Positions 35,571 through 43,982 of a DNA stretch of 64,000 bases are shown here, one piece after another (positions within the stretch are counted from its first letter, which is position 1; each line of letters begins with the position of its first letter). A program made the position numbers and the translations under genes. Origin of the DNA: Sulfurimicrobium sp031426915 (GTDB lineage: Bacteria > Pseudomonadota > Gammaproteobacteria > Burkholderiales > Sulfuricellaceae). The stretch lies in the NCBI GenBank assembly GCA_031426915.1, contig JASJPB010000008.1:38672-102671 (forward strand). The letters are read 5' to 3'. A model generated the notes under the pieces. It saw only the letters and a program-made list of their open reading frames with translations, ran no database searches and was not told where the DNA came from.

Positions 35571-35936
35571 ATGGAACTCGAAGCAATGAAACAGGCCGTG
35601 GTAGCCGCACTGGAAGACATCAAGGCCAAGGAGATCGCGGTGCTGGATGTGAAGCACCTGACCAGCATGACCGACTGCATGATTATCGCCAGCGGAGATT
35701 CCAACCGGCAAACCCGGGCTCTGGCGAGCAATGTGCTGGTTAAGCTCAAGGAACAAGGTGCGGAAGTGATCGGCGTGGAAGGCCTGGAAAGCGGGGAATG
35801 GGTGCTGGTGGATTTCGGCCAGGTGGTGGTTCACATCATGCAGCCCACCACGCGGGAATACTATAACCTGGAACAGCTCTGGGGCGGGGTCGAGAAAGCG
35901 CGGCGCCATAACCAGCAAGTCGCAGGCGCGGCCTAG
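35571..35936 (+). CDS. rsfS: Ribosomal silencing factor RsfS
   Basis: RsfS binds ribosomal protein uL14 and blocks subunit joining when nutrients are scarce. The sequence AALEDIKAKEIAVLDVKHLTSMTDCMIIASGDSNRQ is diagnostic, followed by GLESGEWVLVDFGQVVVHIM. Length is 121 residues. It is 8 bases after nadD and 8 before rlmH, the conserved trio. Confidence 0.95.
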   Translation: MELEAMKQAVVAALEDIKAKEIAVLDVKHLTSMTDCMIIASGDSNRQTRALASNVLVKLKEQGAEVIGVEGLESGEWVLVDFGQVVVHIMQPTTREYYNLEQLWGGVEKARRHNQQVAGAA

Positions 35937-35944
35937 TCAACTCA

Positions 35945-36418
35945 ATGAAGTTGTGGATACTCGCCGTCGGCAACAAAATGCCCTCGTGGGTTGACGAGGC
36001 TTTCGCTGAATACGTCAAGCGCATGCCTCGGGAGGCGCGTATCGAACTGGTGGAAATCAAGCCGGAAAAGCGCGCCGGGGGAAAAACCGCGGATCAGTTG
36101 CAGACCTCGGAGATGGAGCGAATCCAGGCGGCCCTTCCGGTGGGAGCCATGCACGTGATGCTGGACGAACGCGGCGCCGAAATGAGCACGCTGGAACTGG
36201 CCGGGGGCATGAAAACCTGGTTGCAGGAAGGTCGCGATGTCGCTTTCATCATCGGAGGAGCTGACGGTCTTCACCCCTCGCTGCGCCAACGAGCGGGCAA
36301 GCTATGGTCGCTGTCGCGCCTGACCCTGCCCCATGGCATGGTGCGGGTGCTGCTGGCGGAACAGTTGTATCGTGCCATGTCGGTTATCCAGGGGCACCCT
36401 TACCACAGGGAGGGTTGA
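35945..36418 (+). CDS. rlmH: 23S rRNA (pseudouridine-1915-N3)-methyltransferase RlmH
   Basis: RlmH is a SPOUT-class methyltransferase acting on the assembled 70S ribosome at helix 69. The 157-residue length agrees with E. coli (155). Family motifs include MKLWILAVGNKMPSWVDEAF, LDERGAEMSTLELA, the knot loop VAFIIGGADGL, and the C-terminal LTLPHGMVRVLLAEQLYRA. It belongs to the nadD-rsfS-rlmH cluster. Confidence 0.96.
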   Translation: MKLWILAVGNKMPSWVDEAFAEYVKRMPREARIELVEIKPEKRAGGKTADQLQTSEMERIQAALPVGAMHVMLDERGAEMSTLELAGGMKTWLQEGRDVAFIIGGADGLHPSLRQRAGKLWSLSRLTLPHGMVRVLLAEQLYRAMSVIQGHPYHREG

Positions 36419-36422
36419 ATAA

Positions 36423-37040
36423 ATGGCCTATTCTCACCACACCATTTATCTTGCATCGGCGAGCCCGCGCAGGCGTGAGTTGCTGAAACAGATCGGGGTG
36501 CGCTTCGAGGTGCTGTTGTTGCGCGCCCACCCTTCCCGGTGCGATGTCGACGAGACGCCTCAGCCCGGAGAAAATCCGCGTGACTACGTGCTGCGCCTGG
36601 CCCGCACCAAGGCGGAAGTGGGTAACCTGGCCTTCCGTACCCGGCACCTTCCTGCCTATCCGGTGTTGGCGGCGGATACCACGGTTACCCTTGATGGAGT
36701 CATCATTGGCAAACCTGCTGATCGTGCCGAGGCGGAGGCTACTCTGACGCTTCTTGCTGGGCGTCGCCATGAAGTGCTGACTGCGGTGGCAATGGCTTTC
36801 GATGGCGAAGTCGAGGTGACGCTCAGCAGTTCCAGCGTCGAATTCGCCCCGCTCAACGCACAAGCCATCAAGCGTTATGTCGCTAGCGGAGAGTCCCACG
36901 ACAAGGCGGGCGCCTATGCCATCCAGGGCCGGGCGGCGGGATTTGTTGCCCGCCTCGAGGGCAGCTATTCCGGGGTGATGGGGCTACCGCTATTCGAAAC
37001 CGCACAACTGCTACAAAAATTTGGTATAGAAGTGTTATGA
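36423..37040 (+). CDS. maf: Maf family nucleoside triphosphate pyrophosphatase
   Basis: Maf proteins hydrolyse dTTP, UTP or modified nucleotides, a house-cleaning role once linked to septum inhibition. The N-terminal motif LASASPRRRELLKQIG is diagnostic, and VLAADTTVTLDGVIIGKP holds the catalytic Asp. The C-terminal GAYAIQGRAAGFVARLEGSYSGVMGLPL matches the family. At 205 residues it most resembles the YhdE (dTTP/UTP) group, though subgroup is not certain. The stop overlaps the rng start by 4 bases (ATGA). Confidence 0.93.
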   Translation: MAYSHHTIYLASASPRRRELLKQIGVRFEVLLLRAHPSRCDVDETPQPGENPRDYVLRLARTKAEVGNLAFRTRHLPAYPVLAADTTVTLDGVIIGKPADRAEAEATLTLLAGRRHEVLTAVAMAFDGEVEVTLSSSSVEFAPLNAQAIKRYVASGESHDKAGAYAIQGRAAGFVARLEGSYSGVMGLPLFETAQLLQKFGIEVL

Positions 37041-38485
37041 GCGAAGAAATCCTGATCAACGTTACACCCCAGGAGACCCGCGTGGCCATCCTGCAGCAGG
37101 CGGTGGTGCAAGAATTGCACATCGAGCGCGCGAGTGCCCTTGGGCTGGTGGGGAACATTTATCTGGGGCGGGTATGCCGGGTGTTGCCGGGCATGCAGTC
37201 GGCGTTTGTGGAGATCGGGCTGGATCGCGCCGCTTTCCTTCACGTGGCCGATATCTGGTGCGCGCCCGGCGAGGAACCGAGACCCATCGAGCGCTTGCTC
37301 TACGAAGGGCAGAGCATCATGGTGCAGGTATTCAAGGATCCCCTGGGCACCAAGGGGGCAAGACTCTCTACCCAGATCGGCCTGGCAGGGCGCTTCCTGG
37401 TGTACTTGCCGCAGGAAACGCATATCGGGATTTCGCAACGGATCGAAGACGAGTCCGAGCGCGAGTTGCTCAGGGAAAAATTACAGCAATTGCTGCCGGA
37501 AGCGGAGCACGGCGGCTTCATCATCCGCACCATGGCGGAAACTGCAACCGACAAGGAGCTTGTGGCGGATATCGAATACTTGCGCAAGGTGTGGAGCGAT
37601 ATCCAGGTGGCGGCCAAGGGCGCGCAACCCAAGACGCTGCTCTACCACGACCTGAATTTGCCATTGCGGGTGCTGCGTGATTTCGTCACCGAGGAAACGG
37701 ATCGCGTCGTGGTTGATTCACGTGAAACATTTGCGCGCATGCAGGCCTTTGCCGGGGAATACACCAGCACGGTGCAGGAAAAGCTTTCGCACTATCAGGG
37801 CCAGCGTCCCCTGTTCGACCTGCGCGGGGTAGAGGATGAAATCGAGAAAGCGCTGGCGCGCCGGGTGGATCTTAAATCGGGGGGATATCTGATCCTCGAT
37901 CAGACCGAGGCACTGACCACGGCAGACGTGAATACCGGCGGATTCGTGGGCGGGCGCAATTTCGACGACACCATTTTCAAGACCAATCTCGAGGCGGCTC
38001 AAACCATTGCACGCCAGCTCAGGCTGCGTAACCTGGGCGGTATTATCATCGTCGACTTCATCGACATGGACAACGAAGAGCACCAGGCCGCGGTGCTGGC
38101 GGAATTCAAGAAAGCCTTGAGCAATGACCGCGCGCGCATCACCATCAACGGCTTTTCCGCGCTGGGCCTGGTGGAAATGACGCGCAAGCGCAACCGGGAG
38201 AGTCTTGCCCACATCCTGTGCGAGCCCTGCCCCATTTGCCAGGGCAGGGGCGAGCTGAAAACGGCTCAGACCGTGTGCTACGAGATCCTGCGCGAGTTGC
38301 TGCGCGAGTCGCGCCAGTTCGAGGCGCGTGAATACCGTATCCTGGCCTCGCAACAGGTGATCGACATGTTCCTCGACGAGGAATCGCAAAGCCTGGCCCA
38401 GCTTGGGGATTTTATCGGTAAATCGATTTCGCTCCAGGTGGAAAGTCAGTACTCGCAGGAGCAGTACGACGTCATTCTGATGTAG
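37037..38485 (+). CDS. rng: Ribonuclease G
   Basis: RNase G is the shorter relative of RNase E, processing the 5' end of 16S rRNA. The start overlaps maf (ATGAGCGAAGAAATC). An S1 domain (NIYLGRVCRVLPGMQSAFVEIG) is followed by the 5'-sensor and DNase I-like domains with catalytic acids in DVNTGGF and IIVDFIDMD. The zinc link is CEPCPICQGRG. The 482-residue length equals the E. coli-type enzyme (489), without the long disordered tail of RNase E. A parS-like 16-mer lies inside. It ends 21 bases before the convergent dynamin-like gene. Confidence 0.95.
   Translation: MSEEILINVTPQETRVAILQQAVVQELHIERASALGLVGNIYLGRVCRVLPGMQSAFVEIGLDRAAFLHVADIWCAPGEEPRPIERLLYEGQSIMVQVFKDPLGTKGARLSTQIGLAGRFLVYLPQETHIGISQRIEDESERELLREKLQQLLPEAEHGGFIIRTMAETATDKELVADIEYLRKVWSDIQVAAKGAQPKTLLYHDLNLPLRVLRDFVTEETDRVVVDSRETFARMQAFAGEYTSTVQEKLSHYQGQRPLFDLRGVEDEIEKALARRVDLKSGGYLILDQTEALTTADVNTGGFVGGRNFDDTIFKTNLEAAQTIARQLRLRNLGGIIIVDFIDMDNEEHQAAVLAEFKKALSNDRARITINGFSALGLVEMTRKRNRESLAHILCEPCPICQGRGELKTAQTVCYEILRELLRESRQFEAREYRILASQQVIDMFLDEESQSLAQLGDFIGKSISLQVESQYSQEQYDVILM
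37714..37729 (+). other. parS-like centromere site 3 (TGATTCACGTGAAACA), inside rng
   Basis: Fifteen of 16 bases match TGTTNCACGTGAAACA; only position 3 differs (A for T). It encodes DSRET within RNase G. It shares the CACGTGAAAC core and the plus-strand orientation with the other three sites. Confidence 0.6.
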
Positions 38486-38506
38486 TCAACGCCGATGGAT
38501 TGAGGG

Positions 38507-40444
38507 CTAGGCCGCGGCGGAATCCTGGTGTATTGACGGCGCTTCGTTGATTTTGGCGCGAATGCCTTCGATGGTCTGGCTCTGTTTCATCAGCGAGCTC
38601 TGGCGCTGGATCAGATCCTTGATGCGGCCTTCCAGTAAGTCGATGTTGTCGTGAATTTGCTTTACGTTCCCTAACCGGCGCTCGATCTGGGTCTTGTGAT
38701 CCCGAATCTGTGCCATCAGCGGTGCCAGCGATGCCCGTAACCAGGCGTCACTTTCCCCCCGTGCCTGGTCAAACACACTCTCCGCGGATGCCACCAGGCC
38801 GGTATAAAACTTACGTATCAGGAAGTGTTTCTCGGTCATGATATTGACCGGATCGTTGCAAAAATCGGTGGTTTGCTGAGCCAGATCGAGCAAACCCTGA
38901 TGTGCGCGTTCCAGGCTGAGCGCAGGCGGAGACAGTTCCACAAAACCGTGCTGCTCGTGGAAACGCTTGTAGGCTGCGTCCACCAGTCCCTTGATCTGGC
39001 TGGCATGGTGGTGGATCTTCTCGAACTGTTGGGTGGCGTGGCCGAACAGGGACTGCATGCTGCGGATCAGTCCGTTGGTGGTCCAGCTGCCCTCGATACT
39101 GGCGCGATTCTTTTCCAGCATTTCCTGCAGCTTGTCGCTGTCGAGACTGGCAATGAGCGCCCTGCCCTGCTGGGAAATCACGCCGCGGGTGATGTTGAAG
39201 CTCTTTACCGTTTGCTCGTAAAGCATCTTGTCGGCCTGTACCTTGTCCAGCAGTTTCTTGATCACCTCGCGGTTCTTGCCGGTGAGGGCGGTGAGTTCCT
39301 TCAGCTCATGACGTACCGCGGCCAGCTGGCTGCGCAGGCCCTGGCTCGAGGCTTCCACCATGGCGCCGATTTCCTTCACCACCGCGCCGCGCAGGATCCC
39401 CTGCTTGGCGGGAATGATGTTGTTCGCCAGCATCGCCTCCACGCTCTGGATGCCGCTCTTCTTCAGCAGCAGTTCATCGCCACGGACTCGCGCCAGCAAC
39501 GCTTTCTGTGCCGAGATGGCGAGCACGTTGCCGAGCGGCAGCTCGAGCAGGCGCGCCGTATTTTGTACCTGCTTTTGCACGCTGGCGAGAATCTGTTCCC
39601 ATGGTTTGAGGTCGTCCCACAGGATATCCACCTTGTTGAGAACCGCCAGGCGATGGGGCACGAATTTCTGGATGTATTTGTGCCAGATGTCCATGTCGGA
39701 TTTGGTTACCCCGGTATCCATGGCGAGCAGGAACAGCACCGCATGCGCATTGGGAATCATGGAGAGGGTCAGTTCCGGTTCGGTGCCGAGGGCGTTCAGC
39801 CCCGGCGTGTCGAGAATGACCAGCCCGCTTTTCAGCAGCGGGTGCGGATAGTTGATCAGGGCGTGGCGCCAGGCAGGAATTTCCACCGTTCCATCGGGAT
39901 GCACCATGTCCTTGAGGTCGGGGTCCTTGTCGTCCCACAGGCCCAGGGCCTTGGCATCATTCATGGATACGTTTTTTTTCTGCGCCACGGTGCGCATGGC
40001 CGCCACCATCTCGTCGTGAGAGTCGAGGTTGAGACGTATCTTGCTCCACTCTATGGGCAGGCGCTTAAGAGTGGCGACACTTTCCTCGCGGTAGCGGGTT
40101 TCGATTGGCAGTAGCCGGATATAAGGCTCCTCGCCCGGCTCGTTAAAAATTTCCGTGGGGCACATGGTGGTTCGGCCCACGTCTGACGGCAACAGGCGCT
40201 GTTTGAAATCGGAGAAAAACAGTGCGTTGATGAGCTCGGTCTTGCCGCGGGAAAACTCGGCAACGAAGGCCAGAACCAGGCGGTCCTTTTTCAGGCTTTC
40301 CACCAGATCGAAGATGCGTAGCGATTGCTGGGCATCAACCTCTCCTGCCTTATCCAGCCACGACTGGTATGCATCGATCGCCGTGATCAGTCCTTCGCGC
40401 CACGTGCGGTAATGTTCGATTTCAAGTTCGAGCTGGGCGCTCAT
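38507..40444 (-). CDS. Dynamin-like GTPase family protein
   Basis: A 645-residue protein with an N-terminal dynamin-type GTPase domain: P-loop VAEFSRGKTEL (Lys68), G2 threonines in GRTTMCPTE, G3 DTPGLNALG (212-219) and G4 NKVD (270-273). A large insert separates G2 from G3. The rest is largely helical with coiled-coil character (for example RHELKELTALTGKNREVIKKLLDKVQ and the C-terminal LEGRIKDLIQRQSSLMKQSQTI). Bacterial dynamin-like proteins remodel or protect membranes; no role can be given here. It heads a minus-strand group with the DUF167 gene upstream by 2 bases and yggT and proC before it. Confidence 0.85.
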   Translation of the reverse strand: MSAQLELEIEHYRTWREGLITAIDAYQSWLDKAGEVDAQQSLRIFDLVESLKKDRLVLAFVAEFSRGKTELINALFFSDFKQRLLPSDVGRTTMCPTEIFNEPGEEPYIRLLPIETRYREESVATLKRLPIEWSKIRLNLDSHDEMVAAMRTVAQKKNVSMNDAKALGLWDDKDPDLKDMVHPDGTVEIPAWRHALINYPHPLLKSGLVILDTPGLNALGTEPELTLSMIPNAHAVLFLLAMDTGVTKSDMDIWHKYIQKFVPHRLAVLNKVDILWDDLKPWEQILASVQKQVQNTARLLELPLGNVLAISAQKALLARVRGDELLLKKSGIQSVEAMLANNIIPAKQGILRGAVVKEIGAMVEASSQGLRSQLAAVRHELKELTALTGKNREVIKKLLDKVQADKMLYEQTVKSFNITRGVISQQGRALIASLDSDKLQEMLEKNRASIEGSWTTNGLIRSMQSLFGHATQQFEKIHHHASQIKGLVDAAYKRFHEQHGFVELSPPALSLERAHQGLLDLAQQTTDFCNDPVNIMTEKHFLIRKFYTGLVASAESVFDQARGESDAWLRASLAPLMAQIRDHKTQIERRLGNVKQIHDNIDLLEGRIKDLIQRQSSLMKQSQTIEGIRAKINEAPSIHQDSAAA

Positions 40445-40446
40445 GG

Positions 40447-40755
40447 TTACTTTGCATTTCCTGTGATGTTGCCGAGCAAATCCTCGGGCGCGCGCCGAGA
40501 GCCTTGAATTTCCACGACTTTACGGCGCCCCAGACTTCCCTGCTTTAATACCATCTGGCTCAATGGAACGTCAAATGCTTTTTTGAGGAATTCCAGCAGC
40601 CTGGCGTTGGCCTGACCTTCCACCGGCGGGGCCGCAATCTTGATTTTCAGCGCCCCGTCATGAATGCCGGCCACTTCGGTGCGCTTTGCGCCGGGCTGGA
40701 TATGCAGGGTCAGGATGATGCGATCTCCGTCGCGTCGATACCACGGGGACGGCAT
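40447..40755 (-). CDS. DUF167/YggU family protein
   Basis: A 102-residue conserved protein of unknown function. Its core (LTLHIQPGAKRTEVAGIHDG, IKIAAPPVEGQANARLLEFL) is the DUF167 signature. In many proteobacteria yggU follows yggT, as here (3-base gap), and proC lies upstream. No catalytic residue is evident. The stop is 2 bases before the start of the dynamin-like gene. Confidence 0.92.
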   Translation of the reverse strand: MPSPWYRRDGDRIILTLHIQPGAKRTEVAGIHDGALKIKIAAPPVEGQANARLLEFLKKAFDVPLSQMVLKQGSLGRRKVVEIQGSRRAPEDLLGNITGNAK

Positions 40756-40758
40756 GGG

Positions 40759-41328
40759 TCAGACCAGGCGAACGGCGATCTGTTCCAGCCAGGCAACGGG
40801 CAGCATCAATATCAGCTGACAAACCAGGATCAGGGCCAGCGGCGACAAATCGACGTTGGCAATGGTTGGAATGATGCGTTGCAGGGGGCGCAGGAACGGC
40901 CGGACCAAGGTGCTGGCGAGGCCATTCAGCCAGTGATAGGGCTGGACCCAGCTGAACACGGCGGAGACGATGGTGGTCCAGATCACCAGGTTGACGCTTA
41001 GCGCCACCAGCTTGACCAGCGCCAGGACGGCGAGGCCGCTGAGCGCGCCGGGAAAAGCGGCGGCATGCCCCAGCACCCAGAAGGTGGCGGAAACCAGCAG
41101 CAATTCGCTTACCCATGCCGCCAGCAGCGAAGCCCAATCCAGGCCCAGCAGTCCTGGAACGATGCGGCGCAGCGGCTTGACGGCAAAATCGGTGACCGCC
41201 AGCAGGAACTGCCCCATCGGGTTGCGGAAGGGGATGCGCAGCAGCTGCATCTGAAAACGCAACAGGAATGCGCCCGCGAGCAGGGACAGCAGGGTTTCGA
41301 GCAAAAACAACAGAGCCTGGCTCGCCAT
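40759..41328 (-). CDS. YggT family membrane protein
   Basis: The ATG at 41328 gives 189 residues; longer readings run out of frame into proC. It has two YggT repeats of two hydrophobic helices each (LLFLLETLLSLLAGAFLLRF..., LVKLVALSVNLVIWTTIVSAVFSW...), each followed by the P-x-L-x-P-x-RRI/RIIP motif (KPLRRIVPGL and RPLQRIIPTI). YggT proteins are linked to osmotic response and, in other phyla, to organising division or photosynthetic membranes. It is 2 bases after proC, in the proC-yggT-yggU order. Confidence 0.92.
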   Translation of the reverse strand: MASQALLFLLETLLSLLAGAFLLRFQMQLLRIPFRNPMGQFLLAVTDFAVKPLRRIVPGLLGLDWASLLAAWVSELLLVSATFWVLGHAAAFPGALSGLAVLALVKLVALSVNLVIWTTIVSAVFSWVQPYHWLNGLASTLVRPFLRPLQRIIPTIANVDLSPLALILVCQLILMLPVAWLEQIAVRLV

Positions 41329-41330
41329 GT

Positions 41331-42143
41331 TCAGTCCTTTCCCAACGCATCGCCCAGCTCTTGCGAGCGCGCGGCCGCGGCATGTATGGCCTGGATGATG
41401 GAAGCCTTGATCCCTGCCTGTTCCATGGTGGCCAGCGCGCGCTCGGTGGTGCCCCCCTTGGATGTGACGCGGGCGCGTAGCGTGGCGGCATCCTCCTCGC
41501 TCTGGGCTGCAAGCCTGGCCGCTCCGAGGAAGGTTTCCAGGGTGAGCTTGCGCGCCTGCTGGGGCGAAAAACCGAGTTCCACGGCGGCGTCCTGCATGGC
41601 TTCCATGAAATAGAAAACATATGCCGGGCCGCTGCCGGAAACTGCGGTAACGGCGTCCAGCTGGGGTTCTTCCGTCAGCCACAGGGTGGCGCCCACTGCT
41701 TGCAGCACGGTTTCCGCCTGCTGCCGCTGCGCCTCGGCAACCTCGGGCAGCGCGTAAAGTCCCGACATGCCGGAAGAGACCATGGCGGGCGTGTTGGGCA
41801 TGGTGCGCACCAACTGACGGTAGCCGTTCAGCCAGCGGCTGAGGTCGCCGGCGCGCACCCCGGCGGCAATGGATATGACCAGTTGTTGGTTCAGCAGTGG
41901 CGCCAGCGTGGCTGCGACTTGGCGTAACTGCTGCGGTTTGACGGCAAGGAGGATCACGTCGCTCTTGACCGCTGCGCCATCCAGCGCGGGAAAAGTCTTC
42001 ACCCCATAGCGGGTTTGCAGACTTTCGCGCACTTCAGGCGAAACCTCTACTACCCGGATGCGCGAGGCATCGAAGCCCTGGGCGATGAGCCCCCCGATCA
42101 GTGCGGAGGCCATGTTGCCGCCGCCGATAAAACAGATATCCAT
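41331..42143 (-). CDS. proC: Pyrroline-5-carboxylate reductase
   Basis: ProC catalyses the last step of proline synthesis with NAD(P)H. The Rossmann start MDICFIGGGNMASALIGGL, the LAVKPQQL loop, VRTMPNTPAMV and the C-terminal VTAVSGSGPAYVFYFMEAM...LRARVTSKGGTTERAL are diagnostic. Alternative in-frame ATGs at 42152 and 42158 would add 3 or 5 residues; none has a strong ribosome-binding site. With 270 residues it matches E. coli (269). The yggS gene often found upstream is absent: an ABC ATPase gene diverges instead. Confidence 0.95.
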   Translation of the reverse strand: MDICFIGGGNMASALIGGLIAQGFDASRIRVVEVSPEVRESLQTRYGVKTFPALDGAAVKSDVILLAVKPQQLRQVAATLAPLLNQQLVISIAAGVRAGDLSRWLNGYRQLVRTMPNTPAMVSSGMSGLYALPEVAEAQRQQAETVLQAVGATLWLTEEPQLDAVTAVSGSGPAYVFYFMEAMQDAAVELGFSPQQARKLTLETFLGAARLAAQSEEDAATLRARVTSKGGTTERALATMEQAGIKASIIQAIHAAAARSQELGDALGKD

Positions 42144-42248
42144 TGCTGTCATGTCCATGCGGTAAGATGCCCGAATTATAGAGCCTTCCGATAGTTGCCG
42201 TCTTGATGAAGCCACCCATCCCGCGCATGTGGTAAATTTAGACATTCC

Positions 42249-42965
42249 ATGACCCAGCCCGCCCTTAACTTCAAACAAGTCAGCAAAGCCTACGGAAAAG
42301 TGGCCGTGCTGAAAGGGGTGGATTTGGCCATCCAGCCCGGCGAGTTTTTCGGTCTGGTGGGCGTGAATGGCGCCGGCAAGACGACCCTGATTAAATGCCT
42401 GCTGGATTTTTCCGAGCCCGATGGCGGCACTATCGATATTTTCGGCATCGAGCACCGGCAGCCCCGGGCGCGATCTCAACTGTCGTTTGTGCCGGAGCGT
42501 TTCGCGCCGCCCTACTATCTTACGGGCAAAAATTTCCTCGATTACATGTTGAAGCTGCGCGGCCAGGTTTATCAACAGGTCCAAGCGGAGGCCGTGTTGC
42601 AGGCTCTGGATATGGATAGCGGCGTGCTCGCCCAGCCGGTGCGGACCTATTCCAAGGGCATGACGCAGAAACTCGGGCTGGCGGCGAGCTTTCTGAGTGG
42701 GCGGGCGCTGTATGTGCTGGATGAGCCCATGAGCGGCCTTGACCCCAAGGCGCGGGCGTTGTTGAAACGCTATCTGCAAGGCATGAAGAAAGAAGGCCGC
42801 ACGCTTTTTTTCAGCTCACATACGCTGGCCGACGTGGAAGAAATTTGTGATCGCATGGCAATCCTGCACCAGGGCGAGTTAAGGTTTGTAGGAACCCCGG
42901 CCGAGCATTGCCAGTACTTCAATGCGGCCACCCTGGAACAGGCGTTCCTGAATTGCATTGCCTAG
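42249..42965 (+). CDS. Orphan ABC transporter ATP-binding protein
   Basis: The ATPase subunit has a Walker A (GVNGAGKTTLIK), Q-loop region (LSFVPERFAPP), signature YSKGMTQKLGLA (KGMTQ instead of LSGGQ, common in ABC-2/drug and gliding exporters), Walker B LYVLDEPMSGLDP and H-loop FFSSHTL. The 238 residues include the short C-terminal extension. No permease gene is adjacent: the next gene is an endopeptidase. It could pair with a distant membrane subunit. Substrate unknown. Confidence 0.88.
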   Translation: MTQPALNFKQVSKAYGKVAVLKGVDLAIQPGEFFGLVGVNGAGKTTLIKCLLDFSEPDGGTIDIFGIEHRQPRARSQLSFVPERFAPPYYLTGKNFLDYMLKLRGQVYQQVQAEAVLQALDMDSGVLAQPVRTYSKGMTQKLGLAASFLSGRALYVLDEPMSGLDPKARALLKRYLQGMKKEGRTLFFSSHTLADVEEICDRMAILHQGELRFVGTPAEHCQYFNAATLEQAFLNCIA

Positions 42966-43056
42966 CGCTTTATTGTCCACTACAATATTTAGAATTAAAC
43001 CAAAACAAAATCCTGACGTTATAGAATATTGTTAAGACGCTCTTGAAGGATCAGTC

Positions 43057-43959
43057 ATGAAAGCGAAATGGATTCTGACCTGTTTGTTGCTTTCCTCGTC
43101 ACTCGCCGTTGCTGCCCCTGCTTCCAAGAAACAACGCTACCACAAGGCAGTTAAGCCCCATGCTGCGCATATGGTGAAGGCGGCAGCGCAAGACGGGACA
43201 TTAAAGCTGGCTTCCTCCGTAGCCATGATCGTGGACCAGTCCAGTGGCGCCACCATTTTTTCCCGTAATGCCTCCAATCAGGCGCCCATTGCCTCCATCA
43301 CCAAACTCATGACGGCAATGGTGGTTCTGGACGGCGGCCTGAGCATGAACGAGCACATCACGGTCACGGAAGACGATGTGGACTGGTTGCGCGGCTCCGG
43401 CTCTCGCCTGCGTGTAGGCACCACGTTGACGCGGCAGGAGATGATGCAACTGGCCCTGATGTCGTCGGAAAATCGTGCCGCAGCAGCCCTGGCGCGCACC
43501 TTCCCGGGCGGTACGGCGAAGTTCGTTGCCGCCATGAACCACAAGGCAGCCGAGCTGGGCATGTCTCACACCCGTTTTGTGGATTCCACCGGTTTGCACG
43601 GCGAGAATGTGTCCACCGCCGAAGATCTGGTAAAAATGGTCAAGGCGGGCTATCACTATGAACAGATCCGGGAAATGACCACGACCGAAGCGCTCGACGT
43701 GGTCAACGAGAACGGCCACCGCACCCCATACAAAAACACCAACGCCTTGGTGAAGAGTCCGGCATGGGAAATCGGGCTGTCCAAGACCGGTTTCATCCAG
43801 GAAGCCGGGCGCTGCCTGGTGATGCAGGCCAAAATAGCCAGCCGCCCGGTGATTATCGTGTTGCTGGACTCCTCGGGCAAATACACGCGCATTGCCGATG
43901 CAAACCGCATCAAAAAATGGCTGGAAACGAGTCGTATACCCTGGTCGCGGGTTAGTTGA
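43057..43959 (+). CDS. pbpG: D-alanyl-D-alanine endopeptidase (PBP7/PbpG type)
   Basis: This periplasmic penicillin-binding protein cuts peptide cross-links in peptidoglycan. A signal peptide (KWILTCLLLSSSLAVAAP) is followed by a basic linker. The SxxK motif is SITK in APIASITKLMTAMVVLDGG, SxN is SEN in MSSENRAAAALARTFPGG, and KTG is in GLSKTGFIQEAG. The 300 residues match PBP7 (about 310), with no C-terminal membrane anchor domain as in DacA/DacC. It is preceded by a 91-bp gap that is AT-rich and probably holds its promoter. Confidence 0.92.
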   Translation: MKAKWILTCLLLSSSLAVAAPASKKQRYHKAVKPHAAHMVKAAAQDGTLKLASSVAMIVDQSSGATIFSRNASNQAPIASITKLMTAMVVLDGGLSMNEHITVTEDDVDWLRGSGSRLRVGTTLTRQEMMQLALMSSENRAAAALARTFPGGTAKFVAAMNHKAAELGMSHTRFVDSTGLHGENVSTAEDLVKMVKAGYHYEQIREMTTTEALDVVNENGHRTPYKNTNALVKSPAWEIGLSKTGFIQEAGRCLVMQAKIASRPVIIVLLDSSGKYTRIADANRIKKWLETSRIPWSRVS

Positions 43960-43982
43960 CGTTGGCCTAGGCCACCCTCGCG

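Noticed and set aside
38825..40114. 429-codon open frame antisense to the dynamin-like gene
   Set aside because: Antisense shadow; low-complexity His/Gln-rich translation with no motif.
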